Notes: generated from the letters alone by a model not told the origin. Positions 7,586 to 16,760 are shown, counted from the first letter of the stretch. The stretch is 30,134 nt of DNA from an uncultured Prevotella sp. (GCA_938028745.1 CALIZL010000016.1:1-30134); one strand, 5' to 3'. Made by a program: numbers and translations.

Positions 7586-7931
7586 CATTCAGGCATGTTC
7601 TAAATATTCCCCGCAAAGGTTCAATTGTTGTTCCTTGTATTGCTCTACGCAGTCGTTTCGATTTTATCTGGCATCTTTTGCTTTCTCTTTCAGAAAGCAT
7701 AGTTCACTTTGCTCCTTCAAGTAAGTAAGCAAAACCTGCTCAGCTAAAAGCTAAAAATACAGCAAAGGTAATTTTTAGAATCCGCCTTAACATTCAGTCA
7801 ACATTCATCAGGATATACATTTACACATAGGGGTTAAGAAATAAGCGTTCGCACTTGGGTGCAGGGCCTGCACACTTGAAACCAGGTGCCAAGGCACGCC
7901 GTTACGCAATTACCCCACAACTTCTCTTTCG

Positions 7932-8819
7932 ATGTCAACCACAGTCAAAGGTTTCCTCAATGCCAGCATTTCGGGCATTACGTTCGGGCTAATCCCCCTT
8001 TTCGCCATCCCCGTACTTGCCACGGGCATGCACTCCACTTCCGTTTTGATATACCGCTACGCCTTCGGTTGCCTGGCCATGCTGGGCATGCTGATGTTTC
8101 ACCGCACGCGCATGTGGCTTGCCTTTGGCGATTTCCTACGCATTTTGTTGCTCTCTGCAATGTACGCCGTGTCGTCTATCGCCCTTATCGAAGGTTATAA
8201 CTACATGGCTAGCGGCATCGCCACCACCTTGCTCTTCTCATACCCCGTGTGGACACTGCTCCTTTCGGTGGTGTTTCTACACGAACGGCTGTCGCTTACC
8301 ACAGCCGTCGCCATCGGCATAGCCGTTGCAGGCGTGTTTTTTCTTTCGGGAATACTCGACGGCAACGGCAGCATGGAGGGGCTAACGGGCCTTTTCCTAC
8401 TTCTGCTTTCAGGCTTTCTCTATGCCGTTTACATGGTTATCTTTCCCCGAATGCGCATCAGGCAGATGCCCTCGTTGAAACTAACGTTCTACATTTTCTT
8501 CTTCGCGATGCTCATTCTCACCCTCTACGCCACCTTTACACGGGGGCGCATCGACCCCATTGACACGCGCAGCCAGCTTGTCAACCTCTTTTTGCTGGGT
8601 CTTGTGCCCACAGCCGTAAGCAACGTTACGCTTATCGTGGCCTTAAAGCAGATAAGCAGCACCCTGGCAGCCGTGCTTGGCGCCTTCGAACCCATGACGG
8701 CCATGTGCGTGGGCATACTCCTTTTCGGCGAACCACTCACCCTGCCCATCGTCATTGGCTTTGTGCTCATCATCACTTCGGTGCTTATCCTTGTGCTAAG
8801 CAAACGCAAAACGGGGTAA
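7932..8819 (+). CDS. EamA/DMT-family inner-membrane transporter
   Basis: 295 residues, about ten hydrophobic segments arranged as two EamA repeats (about 8-137 and 150-290), the standard length for the drug/metabolite transporter family. The end of the first repeat shows the usual sequence LHERLS and the second shows LGAFEPMTA and LFGEPLT. Such proteins export or import small metabolites; the substrate cannot be told. It stands alone, with no partner gene adjacent. Confidence 0.88.
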   Translation: MSTTVKGFLNASISGITFGLIPLFAIPVLATGMHSTSVLIYRYAFGCLAMLGMLMFHRTRMWLAFGDFLRILLLSAMYAVSSIALIEGYNYMASGIATTLLFSYPVWTLLLSVVFLHERLSLTTAVAIGIAVAGVFFLSGILDGNGSMEGLTGLFLLLLSGFLYAVYMVIFPRMRIRQMPSLKLTFYIFFFAMLILTLYATFTRGRIDPIDTRSQLVNLFLLGLVPTAVSNVTLIVALKQISSTLAAVLGAFEPMTAMCVGILLFGEPLTLPIVIGFVLIITSVLILVLSKRKTG

Positions 8820-8955
8820 TATAGTCGCAAAACAGCCTTGCACCACACTCTTGCGCCACGCCATGCAAGCATGGCGCAAGGGCGCAAACACTAGACGATA
8901 AACGCACAAAAGTAGGGATTAATACTAAATAACTGAAAAAACAACACCGCCCACA

Positions 8956-8986
8956 CCTTATATATAAGGCAAAAACGCTAACTTTG
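8956..8986 (+). promoter_or_regulatory. purL promoter region with perfect palindrome
   Basis: TAACTTTG (8979-8986) is a good -7 box. The 14-bp palindrome CCTTATATATAAGG (8956-8969) lies in the expected -33/spacer region and could be an operator. The leader to the purL start would be about 180 nt. Confidence 0.5.
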
Positions 8987-9171
8987 CAAGAGGAATGCAA
9001 AGGGCAAGCGCAAAGCTTAGGTAAACAACTGCAAGCCAAAGGTATGGCAGAAGGTTGGCTTTTCGCATCACACTCCCCACTGCACACCAACCCAAGCCAA
9101 CCCAAACGCAGGCTAACAGGCAGAAAAGTAAGTGTATTCACATAACCATCCCAAAAATAAAGGAAACAACG

Positions 9172-12100
9172 ATGATTCTCTTTTTCAAGACGCAGAAAGA
9201 AACGGTGATTGCCACAGAGGTGAACCACCAACTGAACGACGACGAAATGGCTAAGCTAGCCTGGCTTTATGGCGACGCAACGCTGATGGACACCCAAGAA
9301 CTGGAAGGTTTTTACGTGGGGCCGCGCCGCGAAATGGTGACACCTTGGAGCACAAATGCCGTTGAGATTACCCAAAACATGAATCTTAACGGCATTTCGC
9401 GTATTGAGGAATTCTTCCCCGTGGCCAGCCGAAACGCCGACCACGACCCCATGCTGCAACGTATGTACGAGGGCATTGGCCAAGAAGTGTTCTGCGTTGA
9501 CAGGCAACCAGAACCCGTAAGGCACGTGGACAACCTGGAAGAATATAACGAAAAGGAGGGTTTGGCACTCTCTAAAGACGAGATGGCTTACCTGCACGAC
9601 ATCGAAAAGCAATTGGGCCGACCGCTAACCGACTCTGAAATATTCGGGTTTGCCCAAATCAACTCAGAACATTGCCGCCACAAGATATTCGGCGGAACGT
9701 TTGTTATCGACGGCGAAGAGAAAGAATCGTCGCTCTTTGCCATGATTAAGCGCACCACGGCCGAAAACCCAGGCAACATTCTCTCGGCTTATAAAGACAA
9801 TGTTGCCTTTGCACAAGGGCCGGTGGTGGAGCAATTCGCACCCAAAGACCAATCGAAAGCTGATTATTTTGAGGTGAAAGACATCGAGAGCGTTATCTCG
9901 TTGAAAGCCGAAACACACAATTTCCCCACCACCGTAGAACCCTTTAACGGGGCTGCAACGGGCACGGGAGGCGAAATTCGCGACCGTATGGGTGGCGGCG
10001 TAGGCTCGTGGCCCATCGCTGGAACAGCCGTTTACATGACGGCTTACCCCCGTTTTGATGGCGGCCGCGATTGGGAAAAGCTACTTCCTGTACGTCAATG
10101 GCTCTACCAATCGCCCGAACAGATACTCATCAAAGCATCTAACGGTGCATCCGACTTTGGCAATAAGTTCGGACAACCACTTATCACGGGTTCTGTACTT
10201 ACCTTCGAGCATCAAGAGAAAGCCGAAACAGACAACTCGGCCAACGAACCTTTCTACGCTTACGACAAGGTTATCATGTTGGCAGGCGGTGTGGGCTACG
10301 GCACAAAACGCGATTGCTTGAAGGGCGAACCACAAAAAGGCAACAAGGTGGTTGTGGTTGGTGGCGACAACTATCGCATCGGATTGGGCGGCGGTTCGGT
10401 TTCGTCGGTAGATACGGGCCGTTATTCTAACGGTATTGAGCTTAACGCCATACAACGCGCCAACCCCGAAATGCAAAAGCGCGCCTATAATCTTGTGCGC
10501 GCATTGGTAGAAAGCGACGACAACCCCGTTGTGTCAATACACGACCACGGGTCGGCAGGCCACTTGAATTGCCTGAGCGAATTGGTGGAAGAATGTGGCG
10601 GAGAAATTAACATGGATCAACTGCCCATCGGCGACAAAACACTCTCGGCCAAAGAGATTATCGCCAACGAGAGCCAAGAACGCATGGGCCTACTTATCGA
10701 CGAGCAACATATCGAACGCGTAAGGCAGATTGCCCAACGCGAACGAGCACCGCTCTATGTGGTGGGCGAGACAACGGGCGATGCCCACTTCGCCTTCAAA
10801 CAAGCCGACGGCACTAAGCCTTTCGACCTGGATGTGGCGCAGATGTTTGGTCATTCGCCCAAGACGGTAATGGTTGACAACACCGTTGAACGCCATTATC
10901 AGAACGTTGAATATGAACCAATAGGCAGCGAGGCCGATAAAAACAAACTGGGCGAAGAGGCACTTACGGCGCACATTGAGCGCGTTTTGCAGCTCGAAGC
11001 CGTGGCTTGTAAAGACTGGCTCTCCAACAAAGTAGACCGCTCCGTAACGGGTAAGGTGGCTCGCCAACAGACACAAGGCGAAATTCAACTGCCATTGAGC
11101 GACTGTGGTGTGGTGGCACTCGACTATCGCGGACGTTCTGGCATAGCTACCGCCATCGGACATGCACCGCAAGCGGCCTTGGCATCGGCCGAGAAAGGCT
11201 CGGTTTTGGCCGTTAGTGAGTCGTTAACCAACCTCGTTTGGGCACCATTAGCCCACGGATTGGGCGGCGTAAGCCTTTCGGCCAACTGGATGTGGCCTTG
11301 TAGGTCGCAGGCAGGAGAAGATGCACGCCTTTATAAAGCTGTTGAGGCACTGAGCGACTTCTGCTGTACGCTGGGCATTAACGTACCAACAGGCAAGGAT
11401 TCGCTTTCAATGACCCAACAATATCCCAATGGCCAGAAGGTTATCGCGCCCGGAACGGTTATCGTTAGCAGCGGTGCCGAGGTGTCGGATGTGCGTAAGG
11501 TGGTTTCGCCGGTACTTGTTAACGACAAGAACTCGTCGCTCTACTACATCGACTTCTCGTTTGATGAGCAGCGTTTGGGCGGAAGTGCCTTTGCACAAAG
11601 CCTTGGTTTCGTTGGCGACGACGTGCCAACGGTTGCCAATCCCGAATATTTCGCCGACTGTTTTAACGCCATTCAAGAACTGGTTAGGCGCGGATGGATA
11701 TTGGCTGGCCACGACATTTCGGCTGGCGGACTGATAACCACGCTGCTAGAAATGGCTTTTGCCAACCGAAAGGGCGGCATGCACCTTAACTTACACGACC
11801 TGGCGGGCGACGATGTGGTGAAAAACCTCTTTGCTGAGAACCCCGGCGTGGTGATACAGGTAAGCGACGACCATCGAAACGACCTGCGCACATATCTCGA
11901 AGACGAGGGTATCGGCTACACCAAGATTGGCTATTCGGTGCCAAACAGTCGCACGTTGGTGGTGAAGAAGGGAGGAAACGAGTATGTTTTCGACATCGAC
12001 TCGTTGCGCGAAACATGGTATCGCACCTCTTATCGCCTAGACACGATGCAGAGCCACAATGGCATGGCCAAGAAAAGGTGGCTTAATTATAAGAAACAAC

Positions 12101-12939
12101 CCATTGAACTGAAATTCAACGACAGCTTTACAGGTAAGCTAAGCGACTATGGCATCAGTGCCGACCGCCGCAATCCGTCGGGCATTAAGGCCGCCATCAT
12201 CCGCGAAAAGGGTACAAACGGTGAGCGCGAAATGGCTTATGCCCTCTATCTGGCGGGATTTGACGTGAAGGATGTGGCCATGACCGACCTCATTTCGGGG
12301 CGCGAAACGCTGGAAGAGGTGAACATGATTGTGTTCTGCGGCGGGTTCTCAAACTCTGATGTGCTTGGTTCGGCCAAGGGTTGGGCTGGCGCATTTCTCT
12401 ATAACCCCAAGGCCAAAGAGGCACTAGACAAGTTCTACGCACGTCCCGACACGCTTTCGCTGGGTATCTGCAACGGCTGTCAGCTTATGGTTGAGCTAAA
12501 CCTCATCAATCCCGAACACGGCCACCGCTCGCATCTTACCCACAACACGTCGCGCAAGTTCGAAAGTTCGTTCGTGGGATTAACCATTCCACAGAACAAC
12601 AGCGTTATGCTAGGCTCGCTCCGCGACAGCAAGTTGGGCATCTGGGTTGCTCACGGCGAGGGCAGGTTCTATATGCCCGAATCAGAAGACAAATACAACA
12701 TCGTTGCCAAATACAACTACGCCGAATACCCCGGCAACCCCAACGGGTCGGACTACAACGTGGCTGGCATCTGCTCGGCAGACGGCCGACACTTGGCCAT
12801 GATGCCCCATTTGGAGCGCTCCATCTTCCCTTGGCAGAACGCCTACTATCCGCGTAAACGTCAATCAGACGAGGTTACGCCCTGGATTGAGGCCTTCGTG
12901 AACGCAAGGAAATGGGTGGAAAAGAAGTTGAAAGCATAA
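9172..12939 (+). CDS. purL: Phosphoribosylformylglycinamidine synthase (large single-chain type)
   Basis: About 1255 residues, the size of the long PurL that fuses synthetase and glutaminase. It converts FGAR, glutamine and ATP to FGAM in purine synthesis, in the cytoplasm. Visible motifs are the synthetase SLKAETHNFPTTVEPFNGAATG, here cited as KAETHNFPT and PFNGAATGTGG, with NSEHCRHK upstream and a second half containing PTGKDSLSM. The C-terminal class I glutaminase has LGICNGCQ (nucleophile Cys near 1100) and later HGEGRF. The start at 9172 is preferred because AAGGAAA precedes it and the upstream extension to 9055 is low-complexity. It is transcribed alone. Confidence 0.97.
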   Translation: MILFFKTQKETVIATEVNHQLNDDEMAKLAWLYGDATLMDTQELEGFYVGPRREMVTPWSTNAVEITQNMNLNGISRIEEFFPVASRNADHDPMLQRMYEGIGQEVFCVDRQPEPVRHVDNLEEYNEKEGLALSKDEMAYLHDIEKQLGRPLTDSEIFGFAQINSEHCRHKIFGGTFVIDGEEKESSLFAMIKRTTAENPGNILSAYKDNVAFAQGPVVEQFAPKDQSKADYFEVKDIESVISLKAETHNFPTTVEPFNGAATGTGGEIRDRMGGGVGSWPIAGTAVYMTAYPRFDGGRDWEKLLPVRQWLYQSPEQILIKASNGASDFGNKFGQPLITGSVLTFEHQEKAETDNSANEPFYAYDKVIMLAGGVGYGTKRDCLKGEPQKGNKVVVVGGDNYRIGLGGGSVSSVDTGRYSNGIELNAIQRANPEMQKRAYNLVRALVESDDNPVVSIHDHGSAGHLNCLSELVEECGGEINMDQLPIGDKTLSAKEIIANESQERMGLLIDEQHIERVRQIAQRERAPLYVVGETTGDAHFAFKQADGTKPFDLDVAQMFGHSPKTVMVDNTVERHYQNVEYEPIGSEADKNKLGEEALTAHIERVLQLEAVACKDWLSNKVDRSVTGKVARQQTQGEIQLPLSDCGVVALDYRGRSGIATAIGHAPQAALASAEKGSVLAVSESLTNLVWAPLAHGLGGVSLSANWMWPCRSQAGEDARLYKAVEALSDFCCTLGINVPTGKDSLSMTQQYPNGQKVIAPGTVIVSSGAEVSDVRKVVSPVLVNDKNSSLYYIDFSFDEQRLGGSAFAQSLGFVGDDVPTVANPEYFADCFNAIQELVRRGWILAGHDISAGGLITTLLEMAFANRKGGMHLNLHDLAGDDVVKNLFAENPGVVIQVSDDHRNDLRTYLEDEGIGYTKIGYSVPNSRTLVVKKGGNEYVFDIDSLRETWYRTSYRLDTMQSHNGMAKKRWLNYKKQPIELKFNDSFTGKLSDYGISADRRNPSGIKAAIIREKGTNGEREMAYALYLAGFDVKDVAMTDLISGRETLEEVNMIVFCGGFSNSDVLGSAKGWAGAFLYNPKAKEALDKFYARPDTLSLGICNGCQLMVELNLINPEHGHRSHLTHNTSRKFESSFVGLTIPQNNSVMLGSLRDSKLGIWVAHGEGRFYMPESEDKYNIVAKYNYAEYPGNPNGSDYNVAGICSADGRHLAMMPHLERSIFPWQNAYYPRKRQSDEVTPWIEAFVNARKWVEKKLKA

Positions 12940-12941
12940 AG

Positions 12942-12980
12942 AGGAGTTAAGTTAAGGAGTTATGGAGTTAAGGAGTTAAG
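12942..12980 (+). repeat. Short GGAGTTAA repeat tract
   Basis: Four to five imperfect copies of GGAGTTAA/GGAGTTAT directly after the purL stop codon, related in style to the octamer satellites elsewhere. Confidence 0.65.
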
Positions 12981-13024
12981 CCAAATGCTTTACCGTTTTG
13001 TGCCTATAAATGGTGTCTGCCTAA

Positions 13025-13096
13025 TCGGACCAGTTTGACCAGTCGGACTTGTCGGACCAGTCAGACCAGTCGGACTTGTCGGACTTGTCGGAAATC
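13025..13096 (+). repeat. 9-bp tandem repeat, eight units
   Basis: Units of 9 bp without gaps: TCGGACCAG, TTTGACCAG, TCGGACTTG, TCGGACCAG, TCAGACCAG, TCGGACTTG twice, then TCGGAAATC. It lies between purL and the chromate-type genes. Confidence 0.9.
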
Positions 13097-13129
13097 TAGG
13101 AACCGCTAGGCACCTTTAAACGGCGTAGC

Positions 13130-13217
13130 CACCTTTTCACCTTTTCACCCTTTCACCCTTTCACCTTTTCACCCTTTCACCTTTTCACCCTTTCACCTTT
13201 TCACCTTTTCACCTTTA
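13130..13217 (+). repeat. 8-bp tandem repeat, eleven units of CACCYTTT
   Basis: Eleven exact 8-bp steps alternate between CACCTTTT and CACCCTTT and end in CACCTTTA. A CCCCGCTCC...GGAGAGGGG hairpin-like stretch follows before the next gene. Confidence 0.95.
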
Positions 13218-13283
13218 ACAAGGCACATCACCCCCGCTCCTTCTGGAGAGGGGCTGGGGATGAGGCTTTAATTCATCAACAAC

Positions 13284-13844
13284 ATGTCGATATATTGGAA
13301 CAGTTTTCGCACATTCTTTAAGATAGGGATGTTCACTTTGGGCGGCGGTTACGCCATGATACCCATTATCGAGGCCGAAGTGGTGGATAAGAACAAGTGG
13401 ATAGAGAAAGAAGAGTTTCTCGATCTCATTGCCATAGCGCAGAGTTGTCCAGGTGTTTTCGCCGTCAACGTCAGCATCTTCATCGGCTATAAGATGCGTA
13501 AGTTACGCGGCGCACTATGCAGTTGCGTAGGCACAGCCCTGCCTTCGTTTCTCATTATCCTGCTAATAGCGATGTTTTTTCATCAGTTTCAAGACAACAG
13601 CGTGGTGGCGGCAGCGTTCCGTGGCATACGTCCGGCCGTGGTGGCACTCATTGCTGCCCCCACATTCAACTTGGCCAAGAGTGCCCACATCACGCTAAGC
13701 ACCCTTTGGATACCCGTTGTTTGCGCCCTGCTTATATGGGCAATGGGCGTAAACCCCATCTACATCATCATCGGCGCAGGCCTTTGCGGCTTTCTTTATG
13801 GGCAGTTTATCAAGCCCACAGAGGGTTCGCACAACGAGAATTAG
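13284..13844 (+). CDS. Chromate transporter-type protein, first half (CHR family)
   Basis: 186 residues with about five to six membrane segments. The CHR-family motif GMFTLGGGYAMIP is at residues 15-27 and SCPGVFAVNVS follows. This is one of two half-length CHR proteins; the other is encoded 89 bp downstream in the same direction, and together they should make a heterodimer equal to one long ChrA. Substrate may be chromate, but family members in anaerobes often have no shown chromate role. Confidence 0.9.
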   Translation: MSIYWNSFRTFFKIGMFTLGGGYAMIPIIEAEVVDKNKWIEKEEFLDLIAIAQSCPGVFAVNVSIFIGYKMRKLRGALCSCVGTALPSFLIILLIAMFFHQFQDNSVVAAAFRGIRPAVVALIAAPTFNLAKSAHITLSTLWIPVVCALLIWAMGVNPIYIIIGAGLCGFLYGQFIKPTEGSHNEN

Positions 13845-13933
13845 AACAATTGCAACGAAAGAACAACGCCAATCGCGCCGCACCCCCAGCCTGCCTACAT
13901 ACGCATTCAGCCAACAACAAATAAAACCATCAC

Positions 13934-14509
13934 ATGATTTTCTTCGAGCTTTTCTATACGTTTTTCCTCATCGGACTATTTGGTTTCGGTGGCGGTTACG
14001 GCATGTTGTCGCTCATACAGACCGAGACGGTTATCCATCATCAATGGCTTTCGTCGGCCGAATTTACCAATATCGTCGCCATTTCGCAGATGACCCCAGG
14101 CCCCATCGGCATCAATGCGGCCACTTATTGCGGTTATACGGCCACCCATAACGCAGGGTTTAACACGTGGATGGCCATGCTGGGCAGTGCCACGGCCACC
14201 TTTGCGTTGGTGCTGCCGTCGCTTATCCTAATGATACTTATCTGTAAGACACTTATGAAATATATGGACACGCCCGTTGTTCAGAACATGTTCGCCGGCC
14301 TGCGCCCTGCCGTTGTGGGCTTGCTTGCTGCCGCCGCCCTGCTCTTAATGACAGAAGAGAATTTCAGTTCGCCCACCATCAACCCTTGGCAGTTTGGCGT
14401 TAGCCTCTTCCTTTTCGCCGCCACATTCGCAGGAACGAAGTTCTTAAAGATTAACCCCATACGCATGATTGGCTATGCAGCCTTTGCTGGGATGCTGTTG
14501 TTGTATTAG
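13934..14509 (+). CDS. Chromate transporter-type protein, second half (CHR family)
   Basis: 191 residues, homologous to the preceding gene: GLFGFGGGYGMLSLIQ near the N-terminus and QMTPGPIGINAATY (the family's PGP motif) near 55. The first half has CPGVFAVNVS at the same place. About six membrane segments. It forms an operon with 13284-13844. A long inverted repeat follows at 14530-14603. Confidence 0.9.
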   Translation: MIFFELFYTFFLIGLFGFGGGYGMLSLIQTETVIHHQWLSSAEFTNIVAISQMTPGPIGINAATYCGYTATHNAGFNTWMAMLGSATATFALVLPSLILMILICKTLMKYMDTPVVQNMFAGLRPAVVGLLAAAALLLMTEENFSSPTINPWQFGVSLFLFAATFAGTKFLKINPIRMIGYAAFAGMLLLY

Positions 14510-14529
14510 GCGGGTGAAAAAGGTTGGAG

Positions 14530-14603
14530 GAGTTAACTAGTCGACAAATTGATGAGTTAAGTGGTTAACTCGTCAACTAGTAAGCTTGTCAACTAGTTAA
14601 CTC
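14530..14603. terminator. Candidate bidirectional terminator built from octamer repeats
   Basis: GAGTTAACTAGTCGACAA (14530-14547) pairs with TTGTCAACTAGTTAACTC (14586-14603) at 17 of 18 positions. It sits between two convergent genes (stops at 14509 and 14610). There is no T-run, so the terminator call is inference from position. Confidence 0.45.
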
Positions 14604-14609
14604 ATCCAC

Positions 14610-15137
14610 TTATTCAGTTTCCTTTTCTTCCTTCTCGCTTACCTCTTCGCCTTTTTCCCCACTTACTTCTTCTTCGCTTTCTTCTTCCTCATTACCCACA
14701 TTCTCGTCTTCTTCCTCCTCATTGTCGTCTGCCTCGCCATCAACGCACTGATTTTCGCGAACATACTTGATGGACTTCACGGCCAAGATAATGCCAACGA
14801 TGGCCATTAAGGGCATGATGGTAAGCTGCACAGGATTGAATTCGTCGAGCCATTCGAGCATGTGCAGTAGGCAGAACAAGGCGAAAAGGCAAGCCAAGAT
14901 AGCGTGAATCACGCGCCAAGCCTTGTGTTTTCCCCATAAAACGAGAAAGATTGCGAGCACGGGCAGCGTGTAACTGATGCCCATCATTAGGGCGATAAGC
15001 TCGCGCCAGTTGGCAGAAGTAGGCATCGCCACGATGCTCTCGCCCCAAAATGCGGGCATTACGTCGGCCAAGGTATGGGCAAGAAACCCTAAAACAAGGA
15101 GTACCCATAATACAGATAATTCAATTTGTCTCTTCAT
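14610..15137 (-). CDS. Four-helix membrane protein with long acidic tail
   Basis: 175 residues. Four hydrophobic segments lie at about 8-25, 45-67, 75-93 and 102-122, followed by a tail of about 50 residues that is mostly Glu with some Asp, Ser and Lys. I do not recognise the family. The acidic tail could bind cations or a basic partner on the cytoplasmic side (inference). Transcription probably starts at the promoter at 15410-15440, giving a leader of about 265 nt that includes an octamer satellite. Confidence 0.75.
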   Translation of the reverse strand: MKRQIELSVLWVLLVLGFLAHTLADVMPAFWGESIVAMPTSANWRELIALMMGISYTLPVLAIFLVLWGKHKAWRVIHAILACLFALFCLLHMLEWLDEFNPVQLTIMPLMAIVGIILAVKSIKYVRENQCVDGEADDNEEEEDENVGNEEEESEEEVSGEKGEEVSEKEEKETE

Positions 15138-15163
15138 AATTACAAGTTGTTAGTTAGAAATGG

Positions 15164-15334
15164 TGTTTTTAGTTGACAAGGGGCGTTGGTTAGTTGACAA
15201 GTTGACGGGTTGACCAGTTAATCTGTTGACGAGTTAACAAGTAGACAAGTTAACCTGTTGACGAGTAGACCCGTTAACAATTTTATCTGTTAACGAGTTG
15301 ACTAGTTCACAAGTTAATGAGTTAGCAAGTGGCG
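15164..15334 (+). repeat. Octamer satellite in the leader of the acidic-tail gene
   Basis: About 170 bp of RRGTTRAC-type octamers (GTTGACAA, GTTAACCT, GTTGACGA). Same family as at 3738-4060 and 4768-4998. Confidence 0.85.
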
Positions 15335-15409
15335 TTTCTCACGCTACGCGATAAGCCATTTGCCCACCACCGCTCGCCCGAATAAACCGAAACACGAGTT
15401 TTGTCGGGC

Positions 15410-15440
15410 CAAAGTTACAAACTTTCTGTTGTTTTTACAA
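15410..15440 (-). promoter_or_regulatory. Candidate promoter for the acidic-tail membrane protein gene
   Basis: On the minus strand TTG (15440-15438), a 20-nt spacer and TAACTTTG (15417-15410). Matches the Bacteroidota consensus, but it lies 270 bp from the start codon, with the octamer tract between. Confidence 0.5.
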
Positions 15441-15573
15441 CACCGATGGCCGATATTATACAAGAAATTATTGCCATTCTGCATCAAAAAACATGTATCG
15501 TAAAAAAAGGATTGGTTTGAGATACACGTTCTTACACAACAAAGTCGCTGGCAAATGTATCCGTACAAGGCCC

Positions 15574-15673
15574 TTTGTAGTGGGGCTACAAGCCGCTTGT
15601 AGTGCCAGTACAAGCATCTTGTAGTGCCAGTACAAGCACCTTGTAGCGCCAGTACAAGCCGACTTGTACTGCG
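15574..15673 (+). repeat. 22-bp hairpin tandem array, about 4.5 units
   Basis: Units begin at 15574, 15596, 15618, 15640 and 15662/3. Each has CTTGTA, a loop of about seven bases (GTGCCAG), then TACAAG; the first unit has TTTGTA/TACAAG. The period equals that of the arrays inside the MITE-like copies A and B but the stem sequence is unrelated. Weak end-like matches (GTTTTGTC near 15399, TAGGTTAAAC near 15683) hint at a third, diverged element. No gene lies between 15441 and 15871. Confidence 0.85.
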
Positions 15674-15871
15674 TTGTTGCTTAGGTTAAACGAGCAGATT
15701 GGGTTGCCTACAAACCAACAAAGCCATTAGTTACGCTCCCTACAACACGCAAAAGGGACCCGAAACGCGTTCGAGCCCCATCCAAATAACCACAAATTTC
15801 TTTAACAACTAAAATTTCTATAACAACTAAAATCTTATCCGCCGTCACGGCGTTATGTGCCTATTGCACGT

Positions 15872-16582
15872 TTAAGGCATGGCAAGCAACTTGCCTTCAA
15901 GGTCTACATTAACCTGTGCACTGGTTACTCGGGTAAGAACTAGCCCTTGCCTTGTACTTGTCATCATCATGAAAGGCACCTTCACACCACCCACATTGCG
16001 GTAGTCTTCGTACCTTATCACTCCCGCGGGCGATGCGGTTTGCCTTATCAAGCCGTCTTTACGCGACATGCACACCATCATCTTATATCCCGACCGGTAA
16101 CGAACTTCCAGTTCAAAACAGGCCTCACCATCCAAATCTTTCTCGCCAACGAAGGTGAGCGATACCACGTCCGACGATTTTTTGTTTGCATAATAGTCGA
16201 ACAACGGGCCAAGAAACTTCGACCCAATGATGTACGATTCAACCATACCGGCTGGCATCGGCTCTGTTTGCGGCGTTGGGGCGGAGTTAAAAGTCCATCC
16301 CTTGTCCTTATATGCACATACCATCATCGTGCCAAGAGGCGACTTCACTCGCTGGTAAAAGGCTACGCCAGGAACCAAGAGTGTAGTAACGGGCATTTCG
16401 CCCCCTTGTGTTACAACCACCTGTTGCAGTTGCAACGATTTGACCTTGGCTGCCGCTGTCAATCCGCCTAGTTGGCGAACGTTTTGCGAACAGATGTCGT
16501 CTACGGTCTGTCCGAAAACGCCTACGACAGCCAAAGTCCACGACAACATTAACGTACCTACTCTTTTAGTAAAACTCTCCAT
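15872..16582 (-). CDS. Secreted protein resembling outer-membrane lipoprotein-sorting (LolA-like) proteins
   Basis: 236 residues. Cleavable signal peptide (about 1-24, ending VVGVFGQ) without a lipobox. The rest is beta-rich: the pattern LLVPGVAFYQRVKSP, then GWTFN, FVGEKDLDGEACFELEV, SRKDGLIRQ and GVKVPFMMM is typical of LolA/LolB-like folds in Bacteroidota that bind lipids or lipoproteins in the periplasm. The family call rests on this pattern only. The start at 16582 is chosen for the signal peptide; the frame is open to 16696 but that part overlaps the structured leader. Confidence 0.65.
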   Translation of the reverse strand: MESFTKRVGTLMLSWTLAVVGVFGQTVDDICSQNVRQLGGLTAAAKVKSLQLQQVVVTQGGEMPVTTLLVPGVAFYQRVKSPLGTMMVCAYKDKGWTFNSAPTPQTEPMPAGMVESYIIGSKFLGPLFDYYANKKSSDVVSLTFVGEKDLDGEACFELEVRYRSGYKMMVCMSRKDGLIRQTASPAGVIRYEDYRNVGGVKVPFMMMTSTRQGLVLTRVTSAQVNVDLEGKLLAMP

Positions 16583-16723
16583 AAGCTTAATATCTCTTTT
16601 TAAACAATGATTACTTGAAAACTGCTTTAAATCCACATACATTAAAGAGCCGCCAAACGCCTTCACAGGTTTTAATAACTCTCTTGTAAGAGGCATCCGG
16701 CGGCTGTATCATCCTAAATACCT
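16583..16723 (-). promoter_or_regulatory. Structured 5' leader of the LolA-like gene
   Basis: About 140 nt between the predicted transcription start and the ATG. It can pair AGCCGCC with GGCGGCT (16648-16654 and 16699-16705) and forms the small hairpin CTCTT-GT-AAGAG (16681-16692) inside. It does not match a riboswitch class that I know. Confidence 0.35.
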
Positions 16724-16729
16724 CTGATG

Positions 16730-16760
16730 CAAAGGTAGGTGTAAAATCGCCATGTTCAAA
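16730..16760 (-). promoter_or_regulatory. Promoter of the LolA-like gene
   Basis: On the minus strand TTTG (16760-16757), a 19-nt spacer and TACCTTTG (16737-16730), a full consensus match. Confidence 0.75.

Noticed and set aside
9055..9171. N-terminal extension of PurL
   Set aside because: Low-complexity, no family match, and a ribosome site precedes 9172.
13284..14509. Frameshifted single chromate transporter gene
   Set aside because: Each half has its own start, full CHR motifs and a clear gap; paired short CHR genes are a known arrangement.
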